A DNA stretch of 64,000 nucleotides from Gambelia wislizenii (Eukaryota; Chordata; Lepidosauria; Squamata; Crotaphytidae): NCBI GenBank assembly GCA_030847615.1, contig JAUMIR010000004.1:277039501-277103500 (forward strand). Direction: 5' to 3'. The notes beneath the pieces are model-generated. The model did no database searches. It saw only the letters and a list, made by a program, of their open reading frames with translations, and was not told the DNA's origin. The translations under genes were made by a program, and so were the position numbers. Each line of letters starts with the position of its first letter. Position 1 is the first letter of the stretch. This document shows, one piece after another, positions 1 to 10,311 of this stretch.

Positions 1-2121
1 ATGTTCTTTGTTGGTCAAAAACATAGAACATAGAAACAGAAGAATTGTAAACCAGAAACCAGTTTTCTCAAGCTCATGGGTAACATCACAATATGAAGAA
101 TTAATTAAAATTTCAATTTCTCAAATTATTTAAAGGTTTTGGAGAACTCTTACAAATCACTTTTGTGTGAAAACATCTATGTAGGAATGTGCAAGGAACA
201 GTGGATTATCAGGCAATTAAAGACTGGCTCCAGAAACTGGAAATGAATTAATCATTTCAACAAACTTATTCCACTTAGGTATGTATTGCAATCTTTCACC
301 TGGAACTGTACTTATATTTGTAAATGTTTAAAGGCACCAAGAATACATGTAGCTGTTTACCACAGGCTGTCCACTAGCTTCTCCTGTCTGAAAATCAGAA
401 TTCCATGGGTCATAGCCACAGCAGTATGAAAAAATTGAAAAGACCAGTAAGAGAATGAGGGAGAATGCTAGAGTGGCTGCATCTTCTTCTAGAGAAGAGG
501 TGTGCACATTCTGGAGGTCCAAGGGCCAATTCTCAGACAATTTTCTATCCCATCATGGGCAACACCATCTCAGACTATGCAAAAAATACACACTGGACAG
601 AAATCCCCAACATGGGAAGTGGTTGGACATCTACTCCTGCTTTGTTTGGAGGTATTACACTACCACTATTTTGCCAGAAGCAAATTATGAGCTTTATTTG
701 ACCAACATTTTGGGGCGGGGGGGGGTAGAAGGTGTGTAGGACTGCAAGAGAAAGCTTCCGGGGGAAGTGAATCTGGCTTTTAGTCTAAAAACCCCAAACC
801 AACAATAGCACAGGAAGATCTCTTACCTAAAGAAGCTATATTGAAAGAAAGGAATATATACTTCAAGAACTGTTATATTAAGAAAAAAATATAATGAATA
901 ATGACTGTATAAAATAAATGTAATATACAATAATATATACATAATAAATATCCTACAATTGCAATATAACATGTCTCCATTAGATGACAAACCTAAAGAT
1001 ACCCAACTCAATATGCTGGTACCAAAAATATTAGCCCATACTGTGAAAAAAATAGGAATTAAATATAGTTGTGTCTGTACATAGTAAACAAAAATACCCC
1101 ATACAATGATAAGAAGACTATGGAATACTCCTCCAAAGGAATATATGATAGGGAAGCCACCAGCTCAGAGGCTGCATATTGTTCATGGGCCTTATTTTCC
1201 CCAACCTCTTCATAAAACCTCTGAGTTTTTGTTGTTCCCACACAAAATTAATTTTTTTAAAAATAGACAACAGAAAGTAATAGAATGCAACAAGATAACT
1301 AAAATAAAGAACAACATTATTTTAGGCACTGTTTCTGGGTAAGAGGCTGAAAGAAACTTTATACCATTTTGAAGAATGTAAAAATTCCAAAGGAAAGGGG
1401 CATTTTTCTCTTAACACTGAGATGAGAGCTTACACGCTAATGAAAGTAAAGCTGTCTGTCACTGTAAGAAGGTCTTCTGATTTCAACATTTCCTTTTCCA
1501 TCAAATTTGAGAATATGGAAGTATTAACATACTAAGGTCTCAGATCCTTAAAAATAAGAAGTAAAGGCTCCTTAATATTGTACAACATTCAGTTTTAATA
1601 TCTCTAACAATAAAATATATAATAATATATTTTAAAAGAAAGATTGAGTTAGGTTGCAACTCCATGAACCTGGGACTAGAACTCATTAAACACAGTAGGA
1701 TGTACTGCCAAGTAGATGGGCACAGGATGACCATACTGTTACAAAGCCTTCCTATACACGTTGACTCTTAGAAGTGAGTTCAACTGAGTTCAGTGGCACT
1801 AATTCCCAGGCAAGTATGTTAGGATTACAGCCTCAGATAAGCACTTAGATAAGCACAAAGATATAATGGATTCACCTTTGAAGGCAAGCTGTCAACAAGA
1901 AGACCCATTTGGTGTAGCCAGCATGTTCCAAATTCTTGTGCTGTCTTTTGTCATCATCCCCATCATTTAAGGAGAAGGCAAGGTTTAATCTGCTTTCAAA
2001 TTTAAACTGAGAACATCTCTCCTGAATCAAGGTCAATTGTTCAGCAGGCTTAGGATTCTAACCATGAAGATGGTCAGGTCTGGATAGTGTAAGTATAATA
2101 TCCTAGAGTAGCAGTTCCCAG
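1..2121. other. No gene or clear repeat recognised
   Basis: AT-rich intergenic or intronic-looking sequence. Open frames are short, lie on both strands and resemble no family I know. A very AT-rich patch lies near 893-960. No convincing exon, tRNA or full repeat is visible. Confidence 0.5.
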
Positions 2122-2213
2122 AATGGTAGCCATGATAGTCTGGTGCAGCAAAAAATAGTCATGTGGCATCTTAAACATGAACAGATCTATTATGTCATAA
2201 GCTGGAGTGGAGA
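2122..2213 (+). repeat. Reptile interspersed repeat fragment (GTAGCCATG-type)
   Basis: The segment has the order GGTAGCCATG, AGTCTGGTGCAGCAAAA, GTGGCATCTTAAA and CATAAGCT. The same order occurs at 23652-23790 and, more weakly, at 51933-52010. This is a common sauropsid interspersed repeat whose class I cannot assign with certainty. Confidence 0.5.
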
Positions 2214-2306
2214 AGATGTGGTCTTCCAGATGTTTTGGAACACCCAGAAACCCTGTCTAGTATGATCAATTGCAGGGGTAGTAATCCAGAACAGCTGAAG
2301 GGCCAC
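2214..2306. repeat. hAT-type MITE remnant
   Basis: Two arms around a short centre: CTTCCAGATGTTTTGGA on the left and CAGCTGAAGGGCCAC on the right. This matches the arrangement of lizard hAT MITEs containing CTCCAGATGTT. Terminal repeats are lost. Confidence 0.4.
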
Positions 2307-2552
2307 TTTCCTATCTTTGGCATAAGGTTATGCCATAATACAGTACATTAATTTTTCTCCAAGGAACTACAGGACCCTATGGTTTTGACACACCAGAGAA
2401 TTCCATTTCTTCTTTGTAGTAATATTATTAGCTCAGCACTTGCAACATTACTACAGCTACAACTCAATTACACATACAAATAAGTCTCTTTGGACAACAC
2501 AACTCATTAGAATAGACAATAATGCTAGCTAAAGTTGAAGGCAGTAGAAAAA

Positions 2553-3047
2553 AAGAAAGACTGAATTACAGGTGGATAGACTCCATCCAGGACCGGTTTA
2601 AGGAATTTTGGGGCCCCCTGCAATGCTTTACTTTGGGGCCCCCATATGTTTATCTCAGATCAATGTAACCTAACCTATTCACCGTACAGGATGTTCAGAT
2701 TATAGTAGGACCCCCGTATCCCTGGATTCATTATCCATGGGACACAAAACAGCACACCTACCATAGAGTCTTCCTAGAAAATGTGTCTTCCCTAGCCCTT
2801 TTCTAGGCCTTCCAAGGCAACTCTATGGTATTTTAAACCAGAAATCCCATTATTTTCATATTAAGGAGGCCAACACGGGGCCCTCTCTTGACCTCGGGGC
2901 CCCCTCTTGACCTCGGGGCCCCCTGCCAATGCTGATTTGGCAGACAGGTTAAACCGGCCCTGACTCCATCAAAGATAGCCAGAGCACTTGGGGGTCTCTC
3001 ATCCATAGAGTCACCATAAGTCAAAGTCAATTTGATAGCACTTAACA
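2553..3047 (+). mobile_element. RTE/Bov-B LINE 3' end, split by a MITE
   Basis: With the insertion at 2588-2962 removed, the flanks read as the end of a Bov-B ORF2. A frame gives W/G-IDSIKD, then SLIHRV, followed by a tail resembling the Bov-B 3' end (GAGTCACCATAAGTCAAAGT, TTGATAGCACTTAACA). It is strongly 5'-truncated and cannot encode a working enzyme. It is the likely LINE partner type for the Sauria SINEs in this window, whose tails have the same sequence form. Confidence 0.65.
2588..2962. mobile_element. hAT-superfamily MITE with 8-bp TSD
   Basis: The ends are CAGGACCGGTTTAA and TTAAACCGGCCCTG, a near-perfect terminal inverted repeat. They are flanked by an exact 8-bp duplication ACTCCATC at 2580-2587 and 2963-2970. 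CAG...CTG ends with an 8-bp duplication are diagnostic of hAT. The 375-bp interior holds GGGGCCCC-rich repeats and no transposase. It sits inside the Bov-B fragment, so it is younger than that copy. Confidence 0.85.
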
Positions 3048-3598
3048 ATGGAACCCCCCATTGGATATGATGGGGCTGACTTCCAAGTAAACATGCATAG
3101 AGAGCATGTGTTGGACTATGAGTATTATACAGTGACTAAAAAATATCATTAGACTGTTAGAACGCCAGCGGATACTAAAGAAAAGAAGAAAGAATGTGGA
3201 GAAGGCAGAAAGAAAGCAGATTCAAGTGACATATTAATTCACTTTCTGGAAAATGACCACTGATAACTCTCTAGGAGAGGGGCAAAACAAGTGGTTTCTG
3301 GATCTAGTCATAACCTGGGAAATTTACAATTTTGTATTACAGCTCCCAGAATGTTGCAGCCATCATGGCCAATATTGTATTATTTTGACTAACCATCACT
3401 AGAGAATAGAGAGCCAAAATTAACAGATACAGACTTACATTTTCATAGAAACCAATAATTAGAAAATCAAAATCACATATGCAACAAAGCAATCCTTTCA
3501 ATTTCAAGATATATTCTTAGACATAGAATCTATGATTCTGTGACATCCATTCCTAATATTGTCTTGTTAACCCTGAGCCTAAATACTACTCTGAAGTG
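3048..3598. other. No gene recognised
   Basis: Only short degraded pieces are visible. An example is a half hAT-like arm near 3334-3380 (ACAGCTCCCAGAATGTTGC). No reading frame of interest. Confidence 0.4.
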
Positions 3599-3685
3599 AA
3601 GTCGAAGGCTTTCATGGCTGGCATGGATAAGTTTTCCGTGGGTTTTTTTTTTTTTTTCCTGGGCTGTAAGGCCATGTTCTGGATA
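3599..3685 (+). repeat. Lizard interspersed repeat fragment (GAAGGCTTTCATGGC type)
   Basis: GTCGAAGGCTTTCATGGC, then GGGCTGTAAGGCCATGTTCT after a T-run. This is the start of a repeat widespread in lizard genomes, possibly from a Penelope-like element, but the class assignment is from memory and uncertain. Confidence 0.45.
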
Positions 3686-5018
3686 CTCAAATCATTTTTT
3701 ATGGTGGGGTAGGAGAAATCCCACTGTTCAACAAAGAAAAGACATAGGCTAGAATCCTGTTGGTTACTTCCATCTACAGTAGATCCATTGAGATATTGTT
3801 GAATGGTGACACAGAGGGAAATCCAAATGATTCAATGGTTCTACTGCACTCAGGATGAACAAAAGGATTTAGATCACTGTGAGGTTTTTCTCTCTATCTA
3901 GTGCTGGGTAATCTGAATTACAAACCATGAAAGAGTTAATACCTTGACATTATAGGAATATGGTTGGAAAAAATCTTGTTCCTCCCATACATTTCTGAAA
4001 GCCACTTACCATTTGGAACATATGTGGGGTGGGATGGAGAACAGATCAGGTTGGGGAAGCTGTAGCTGTGCAAAGCATTTGGAACACATTTTACAAAGAC
4101 TGAGTGAAAATTCCTGGGGAGGAAACATCACATTTCTCTTGCCACAGAAAAGTAACATTGGCTCTTGGCTGTGAAACTAGAACTCAAGTATTAAGATTTA
4201 AGAAACCCATAACAAATTGTTTTATTTTGGAATGTGTTGAAGATCTTTAAGGAGTTGTGATACTGAAATATTGGTGAAAATAAGACATGAACAGAGCAAA
4301 GAAACATGAATTGATATGTCAAGGCATACTCTGAGTTGTGGGCTGAGCATGGGGAGGTAGTTATGGGGGTGGGTGGGTGCAGCCTCCCCCCCCCATGAAG
4401 TTTTCCGTTAGTCTCCAAATTTCTAGCATTGCAGTAACTTAAAATGTCAATTGAGCATTTAGAAATGCTGTTAAAAGATAAAGGGCAGCAAATTAACCAA
4501 GGGAATGCAAACACAGCACATATAGAGTCCTAGGTGTGAACAATTTTCAGTGCCTCACTCTTCACAATGCTAGCAATTTGACTGAAGGAAAATTTCATTT
4601 GGGAGACAGCATTCTTACTGAAGGGCAATGCCCTCATTCTCCCACCCCCTCCAGCCTATAGCTACATCTCTGGCTGAGCTCTAGATTTATCTGTGCTGCA
4701 AGAAGTAGTCATGCTTCTAGATATTTTGCTATCTGAAGAACAAGATGTTCCCTTCCTGTTCCATGTACTAAAGCCATGGTGAATGTTTCTGGATGAATGT
4801 TGCTGGTGAACATAGTTGGGAATGTTGAAGATGGAAAGGGATTCTGCCCAGTACCTGAAGGGAGCTGACTTGCTTAGTTGATGCAGGCCTCTTTCCTCTA
4901 ACACCTTTCTGCTGACCCCAGCATCTGTTGCATTCTGCTGACCACCTCATGCTACACTACTAATGGCAGGGCCAGCTTGCTTCTACCTACAAGGGTGACA
5001 GGTTGAGGGAGCGCCTCA
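3686..5018. other. No gene recognised
   Basis: Unassigned sequence. Minus-strand frames at 4191-4514 and 4662-4904 have no family resemblance. The C-run and G-rich patch near 4340-4400 is low complexity. Confidence 0.4.
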
Positions 5019-5604
5019 GGACTTTATCAGACCAGGCAAATATGGCATCAGAAGGACACCTAATGATCACAAAAGGGCTTGCATACCAGACAAAGACATC
5101 CTTTTGTGATCATGTAAAGTCCCAAAGCCATACTTTTTTATTGATGGCCCAAGCCATCAACAGATCAGCTGTGGTGCTTTGTTGCTGACATTGCCAGCAT
5201 TTGAATCTTTGCACCGTTGTGTTCACGTGAATGCAGTGTCAATGGGCAAACACTTCCGGTTGAGATCATGACAGCCAGGTAGGGGATGCTCTTTTTATGG
5301 GGGGGGAAAAAACAATAGCATGCTTGGGACTTTTTAAGTGTGTTTTTGTGCTTGTGTGAACTTTTTGTGTCTTTTTTTTTTTTACTTTAATTTTTGAATT
5401 TCCTGCACTAGTGTCTTCTTGAGAGAATTGGCAAGCTCTCAGCCCCAGAAGTAAACGGAGCTCCGTTTGTGCTCTGTTACTGCTGAGGAAGCCTCATTGA
5501 TGCTTGCAAAGGTAGGTATGGTGGTGGTGGTAGAGTTTGTTGGCAAAAAACACCACAGTTTATGCCAGCAAATGAACATTAATGGAGGTGGTCAGATAAA
5601 GTCT
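5019..5604. mobile_element. Non-autonomous DNA element, group A (GGACTTTATCAGAC ends, 3-bp TSD)
   Basis: The left end is GGACTTTATCAGACC and the right end GGTCAGATAAAGTCT, inverted copies with one or two changes. They are flanked by TCA at 5016-5018 and 5605-5607. The interior shares a long colinear match with the element at 40510-45074 (for example CATCCAGGTAGG-like, GTGTGAACTTTTTGTGT-like and GGGAAGCCTC-like blocks). No transposase frame is seen in 586 bp. Three-bp duplications suggest PIF/Harbinger, but TCA is not TWA. Confidence 0.8.
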
Positions 5605-5909
5605 TCAGTTTCTGACAGTGGAAGAGAAGGATGACACACTAGAAGTATGACACACCAGCTTGGTGCCTTACTATGATACAATGCTATTGAGGCATGTGGA
5701 GCAGGATCATAATGCTGTATCTAGGCAATACAATGCTGTATTCTGTGCTTCTCCTCCAAGGCAACTGTCAAGCTCTAGGGGTGTTGCCATGGCCATTTAC
5801 TGGTGTGGGAGGGAGAAGGAAGGTAGAAAGTGACTAGGCAGCACTTGTCACAGGAAAAGGAATGAGGTTGTTATCTCACAATTCCAGCAACTGCAGTTTT
5901 CATTATCAT

Positions 5910-5985
5910 TCAATCATTGGTTATGCTGGCCAGCTGTGGTGTGGGATTTGCAGTTCAACAATATTTGGAGAGCCACATTCCTTAG
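5910..5985 (-). repeat. hAT MITE half-copy
   Basis: One arm only: TGGGATTTGCAGTTCAACA, then ATTTGGAGAGCCACATTCC. This corresponds to the right arm of the CTCCAGATGTTGTTGGAC-type hAT MITE. Ends and duplication are not recoverable. Confidence 0.5.
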
Positions 5986-6352
5986 TCTTGTTTTATGGGT
6001 TTGTGTCCTGTACCTATTATTGGGCTAAGATGATGGAAATAGGCAAAGTCAGAACAAGGGAAAAACTATTTAAGAACAAAAGACAATAGTATCACTATGC
6101 TAGTTTTGTCTGTTCAATCTGATTTAAGCAACTAACTTGAACATTCTGTGTGTACCACTGAGAACTATGCTGACATAATTAATGTAAGATTGAACATTTT
6201 ATATGTTCTTTAATCCAATATTTATTAAATAAATGTTGTATTTTTTATTCTAATCATTTTAATCATAGCAAAATCTGGGTCAACTGGGATTGGAAACAAA
6301 TTATAGCTTTTCTAACAGCTCATGAGATGGAGGGTACACTATCTTGTTGATG

Positions 6353-6636
6353 ATTTTATTTATTTAGTTAGTTAGTTATTTATACCCCGCTCTTCAGCCA
6401 CAAGGCTATCAGAGTGGCTTACAAATTGTTTTAAGCAATAGCTGTTTACACATCTGACTGCATTAAACAGCTTCCAATGTGTGTTAGCTAATTGCCCCCA
6501 CAAGTTGGGTACTCATTTTACCGACCTACGAAAGGATGGAAGGCTGAGTGAACCTTGGAGCCCGCTGGAATTGAACTTGCAACTTGCAATGTGGTGACTT
6601 GCAGTACTGGCATTTAACCACTGCGCCACCAGGGCA
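6353..6636 (-). mobile_element. tRNA-derived SINE with LINE-type tail
   Basis: On the minus strand it begins with a tRNA-like head (GGTGGCGCAGTGGTTAAATG), has a TTCAATTCC box-B-like element, GGTAAAATGAGTACCCA and CCACTCTGATAGCC, and ends in a (TAAA)n-like tail. The head-body-tail order is complete. The same SINE occurs in part at 19222-19322 and 36241-36325. Confidence 0.75.
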
Positions 6637-6639
6637 TAT

Positions 6640-6778
6640 TTAATGATAATATAATATATATTATATAATTATTAATATTTATATAATTATATAATATAAT
6701 TATTATATAATATAATATATTAATAATTAATTATATTATTATATATAATTATATATTAATAATATAATAATAAATAAT
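6640..6778. repeat. AT-rich low-complexity tract
   Basis: About 140 bp composed almost wholly of A and T in ATATAAT/TATTAAT permutations, with short self-complementary stretches. It abuts the 5' (head) end of the preceding SINE, so it probably lay at the insertion site or expanded there. Confidence 0.85.
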
Positions 6779-7180
6779 GATCATATTTAACTCCTGTCCT
6801 GCCATCTTCTTTGGTTAAAACAAATCCTGCAAGGATTATTATACCATTGTGAGACTGTAAATGTGCATACATCACCTTACATGATGATTCTGTCATGCTG
6901 TCTGCAAGCTGATGAAGTCAATTTGACCACACGGCTTATGTTTGGAGAGAGGATTAGCTTGCATATTCAACAATAAGTTCATACAGAAAAAAAAAATTCC
7001 CTGCTTCCTCTGTCAGAAATTCACTGGACAACTCACTTAATTGGTAGAAGATGACTGTAGTTAGATTAAGAGTGGAGTCCTTTGGTCCCTGGTGTAGGGG
7101 AACAGGTCTCTGCACCCATAGGACAATGTGGTAAGAAGACCTACCCATAGAGGTCTAGCACGGATTTTACACTAGTAAGA

Positions 7181-7408
7181 GAGCCAACATGGTGTAGTGT
7201 TTTGAGCTGTTGGATTCTGGAGACCAGGGTTCGAATTCCTGCTCAGCCATGGAAACCACTGAGTGACCTTGGGCAAGTGAAACTCTCTCAGCCTCAGAGA
7301 AAGGCAAAGGCAAATCCCCACTTAACAAATCTTGCCAAGAAAACCCCATGATAGGTTCACCTTAGGGTTGACAGAAGTCAGAAATGGCTTGAAAGCATAC
7401 AACAACAC
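7181..7408 (+). mobile_element. Sauria SINE, near full length
   Basis: tRNA-like head with GGTGTAGTG and GGTTCGAATTCC (box-B-like), then CCTTGGGCAAGT, CTCTCTCAGCCTCAGA, CTTGCCAAGAAAACCCCAT, and a Bov-B-type tail AAATGGCTTGAAAGCATACA. Head, body and tail are all present, as in Sauria SINEs of squamates. Confidence 0.85.
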
Positions 7409-7771
7409 ATGGTGAAAAGGTGACATTCCAGGTAAGTATCAAGGATAGATTTGGGGGAGCCCCAAAGTCTCCAAAATGTGGGCAAGAGGCTTTCCTTCCT
7501 ATTAAAGACATTAGGAGTGTGTTTTTTTAAAAAAAAATGTAAAAAGAAGGGAAAGGGTAGGGAAAGAAAAAGCACTCTTCCCTTTTTTCTGCCCTGGCTG
7601 GCATGAGCCCGGTAGGACTTTGGATTTGGCAGCCTTTTTTCCCCCCATCGATTCTCTCTCTCCTGGAGCCAGAGAGATTGCTCTACCTGACTGCAAGCCT
7701 ACATATGCTTACCACACAGGAAAATCTATTGAATGGAGGGGAACTCAGTTGTGAAGGAAGGCTGAGCATTG
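7409..7771. other. No gene recognised
   Basis: Unassigned. A mixed T/A homopolymer junction occurs at about 7518-7537. Short frames on both strands have no family resemblance. Confidence 0.4.
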
Positions 7772-7946
7772 CCTCATACCAAATCTGACCATTGGTTCAT
7801 CTAGTTCAGTACTGTCTGCCTTGACTGGCAGAAGTTCTCCAGAGGTTCAGACAGGAGTTGTGGGGGGTTTTCAGTATTACTTACAGAAGTGAATGAATGA
7901 CTCTGACATCTTTTGCTTGCAAAGCATGTGCCACCAAGCTACAGAA
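7772..7946 (-). mobile_element. tRNA-derived SINE, second family
   Basis: On the minus strand it reads as a tRNA-like head (AGCTTGGTGGCACATGCTTT), then a CTCCTGTCTGAACCTCTGG-type body, then ACTGAACTAGATGAACCAAT. The plus-strand copy at 39310-39495 has the same order, including CTAGATGGACCAATG. I do not give it a family name. Confidence 0.65.
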
Positions 7947-8046
7947 CCTCCTCTGTGATACTTAGGTTCATGCTGGGCATTTTAAATGCAAATATTTCCT
8001 GTTTATTAGTATGTTGTTGGGAATATCTTCAAATTCAGGGGTGCCT

Positions 8047-8160
8047 ATAAGATAGGGGTAGGGAAGGTGTGGCCCATGGACTGCATATACCCCAAAGGCT
8101 GTTTCTGTGACACCCAGGGCTACAAAGTATAGGTGGCATAAGTGACTTCCAGATTCCTAT
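8047..8160 (+). repeat. hAT-like MITE left arm
   Basis: TAGGGGTAGGGAAGGTGTGG followed by CCCATGGACTGCATATACC. A related arm, inverted, ends near 57108 (TGGCCCATGGGTTGG...CCCACCTCTG). The right end here is not clear. Confidence 0.4.
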
Positions 8161-8990
8161 TGTTAAAAAAGAAAAAAAGAAAGGCTCTCTTGAACCTAAA
8201 ATGGCCTGGTGGAGCAAAACATGTGGCAAAATCACCCTCTACCTCTCTAGAGGGCATTTGGGGGCATTTGAGGGAAAAACAAACTGTTTTGCACAAGGCG
8301 GTGAAAGGATCTCCTTGGGGACCAATGACGCATCCAAATCCCTTACAGTCTCCACCCTACTTATGACTACACCACACAAGTCTTTCTCCTTCTCTTTCCT
8401 CACACTCCAGCACAATGTATGTTTCACTTCACCACATTTCTAGAGCTGGATGTAGTTAAATGTCAAGGGAGGGAAGTCCACGCCAAATTGTTTCAACAAA
8501 ACATAAGTACAATTCAAGTGAAACACAAGTGACTTCAATTTTGTTTTCTACTTGAGTTCAACTTGAACATTTGGTGCCACCTCATCCATCTTCTGTGTCA
8601 GCGTGACACAAGGCTTCAGGAGGAATACAAAATGGGGAAGGGGAGAGAGAGAGAGAAAGAAAGAGAGAATATAATAGGGGAGAAAGGGGGGAAGAGCATT
8701 TTACTGCTACTAAACAAGATTCATAAAATAAACATTTCTACTGTAATTTGAAGAAGCCAGCATTTGCTCCTTTGAACTCTGGATGTTGAAGGCCATTGGA
8801 AGAGACAGAGGCAAGATAACAAGGAACACACACTGCTCTTTTGGGTAAGTGTGTCAAGGCATGTTATTAAAATAAAATAATATTGTTCTTGTTACCATGC
8901 ATGTTTGCTGGTACTTGTCCAGACAGAACTATTTGACATCCTGAGGCCCATAAGAAATGGAAAGTTGTAAATCTTTCATATTATTTAGGG
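8161..8990. other. No gene recognised; GA-rich tract
   Basis: Unassigned sequence with a GAGA-rich stretch at 8641-8668. Overlapping short frames near 8142-8443 exist on both strands and look like chance. Confidence 0.4.
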
Positions 8991-9124
8991 CAGAGGTAGG
9001 CAACTTGTGGCCTACCAGATATTCTTTTTATAAATTACATCTCCCTTTAACCCTTATTAGTGACTTGCTTCATGGTTTCATGGGGCTTACAGTCCAATAA
9101 CACCTGGAGAGCCACAACCTGCAG
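8991..9124. mobile_element. hAT MITE (CAGAGGTAGGCAACTTGTGG)
   Basis: The left terminal repeat CAGAGGTAGGCAACTTGTGG is followed by CCTACCAGATATT. The right arm ACAGTCCAATAACACCTGGA then GAGCCACAACCTGCAG is its inverted, truncated counterpart. This is the common lizard MITE of the hAT group; the last bases of the right end are lost. Confidence 0.65.
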
Positions 9125-9149
9125 AAAAAGCTGCAAACAATGGCAAGAT

Positions 9150-9325
9150 ATTGGAGCTATATGTGCTGTGCAGCTTTCTTAACAGATACCAGCCAATATG
9201 TGCTGATTTTGCCCTCTCCCAGCATCCCGCCTCCATACCATGCTGTGTCAGGTGGTCCCCTAACTATCCAGGGCAGATTATTTTTAGGTTTGCAAGAGGC
9301 TGCCAAAGGGAAGGCAGCATCAGAG
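9150..9325 (+). repeat. Left member of a distant inverted repeat pair
   Basis: Contains AACAGATACCAGCCAAT, CTCTCCCAGCATCCCGCCTC, ATACCATGCTGTGTCAGGTG, GCAGATTATTTTTAGGTTTG and AAAGGGAAGGCA. The reverse complement of 12812-12985 carries the same blocks in the same order with few differences. Confidence 0.8.
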
Positions 9326-9624
9326 GAAAAACCCAAGCAAGCATGATGATCCCAGCTGGGGAACAAGATACCATCCAAGACTTCTTCCTGTCTGGTCAGC
9401 TTCTCTGCATGGAATGCTGACTGAAGAGGATCTTGTCTTTTATATCAGGCTGAAAAATGTATTTTGGGCTTGCCCCTGGTTCAGAGCTTCATCTGAATCA
9501 AATCTAGCCAAATCTAGAAGCAATATGTAGGCCCCCATTGACAAAGTCATAGTAGTAGTAAATAAAGGAATTCCTCTGAACATGCACAAAATTCCTGTCT
9601 CTGATTAATGACTGATGGGAGGTT

Positions 9625-9760
9625 GCCTGCTCATTACATTTATACCCTGTCTTTCCTCCAAATTCTTCATATATTGTTCTCTCACCATTTTTATCCTCAT
9701 AACAACTCTGTGGAGTTGGTTAGGTTAAGAGGGAGGTATTGCTTCACCCCAAAAGTTTCA
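9625..9760 (-). repeat. SINE/LINE tail-like fragment
   Basis: ATTTATACCCTGTCTTTCCTC, then TTTATCCTCATAACAACTCT and GGTTAGGTTAAGAGGGAGG. These are the usual blocks of an antisense SINE body with LINE tail in reptiles. Truncated at both sides. Confidence 0.45.
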
Positions 9761-9847
9761 TGACTATTTGAGTACTTGAATGCCCTCTTTCCACCTCATC
9801 ATAATCCCCAGGTATTGTAACACAACCTTCCTCAGTGTGGTATCTTC

Positions 9848-9871
9848 ATGTTATGTTATGTTATGTTATGC
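9848..9871. repeat. (ATGTT)n microsatellite
   Basis: About five tandem copies of the pentanucleotide ATGTT/TATGT. Confidence 0.9.
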
Positions 9872-9899
9872 TACTTCCACTTTACCCACCCAACATGAC

Positions 9900-9980
9900 C
9901 AGTGACCATATTGGCTGGGATTCAAGGAAGCTGTAATTCAAACCATCTGGAGGGCATCAGGCTGGGTCAGACTCTACTCT
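9900..9980 (-). repeat. hAT MITE half-copy
   Basis: CATATTGGCTGGGATTCAAG, CTGTAATTCAAACCATCTGG and AGGGCATCAGGCTGGG correspond to the right half of the CCAGATGTTG-type hAT MITE. Left half and duplications are absent. Confidence 0.5.
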
Positions 9981-10075
9981 ACCCACCATACCATGCTGAT
10001 TCTTTGTCTGGAGATTATTGGAAAATGCTTCTAAATTAATAGGGTTTATTTATTCATTCATGTATATCTACATAC

Positions 10076-10311
10076 ATTGTTGTCATGTGCCTTCAAGCTG
10101 TTTCCCACTTATAGTAACCCTAAGGTGAATCCATGAAGGGGTTTCCAAGCAAGATTTGTTCAGAGGGAGTTTGCCATTGCCTTCTTCTGAGGCTGAGAGA
10201 GTGTGACTTGCCCAAGGTCACCCAGTGGGTTTCTGTGGCTGAGTAGAGTTTGAACCCTGGTCTTCAGAGATGTAGTCCAAGACTGAAACCACTACACCAT
10301 GCTGGCTCTCT
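10076..10311 (-). mobile_element. Sauria SINE, near full length
   Basis: Antisense copy. It begins with the Bov-B-type tail complement (TTCAAGCTGTTTCCCACTTA), passes through GACTTGCCCAAGGTCACCCA, and ends at the tRNA-like head complement (GGTTCAAACTC-type box, CACTACACCATGCTGGCTCT). All three modules are present. Confidence 0.85.
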
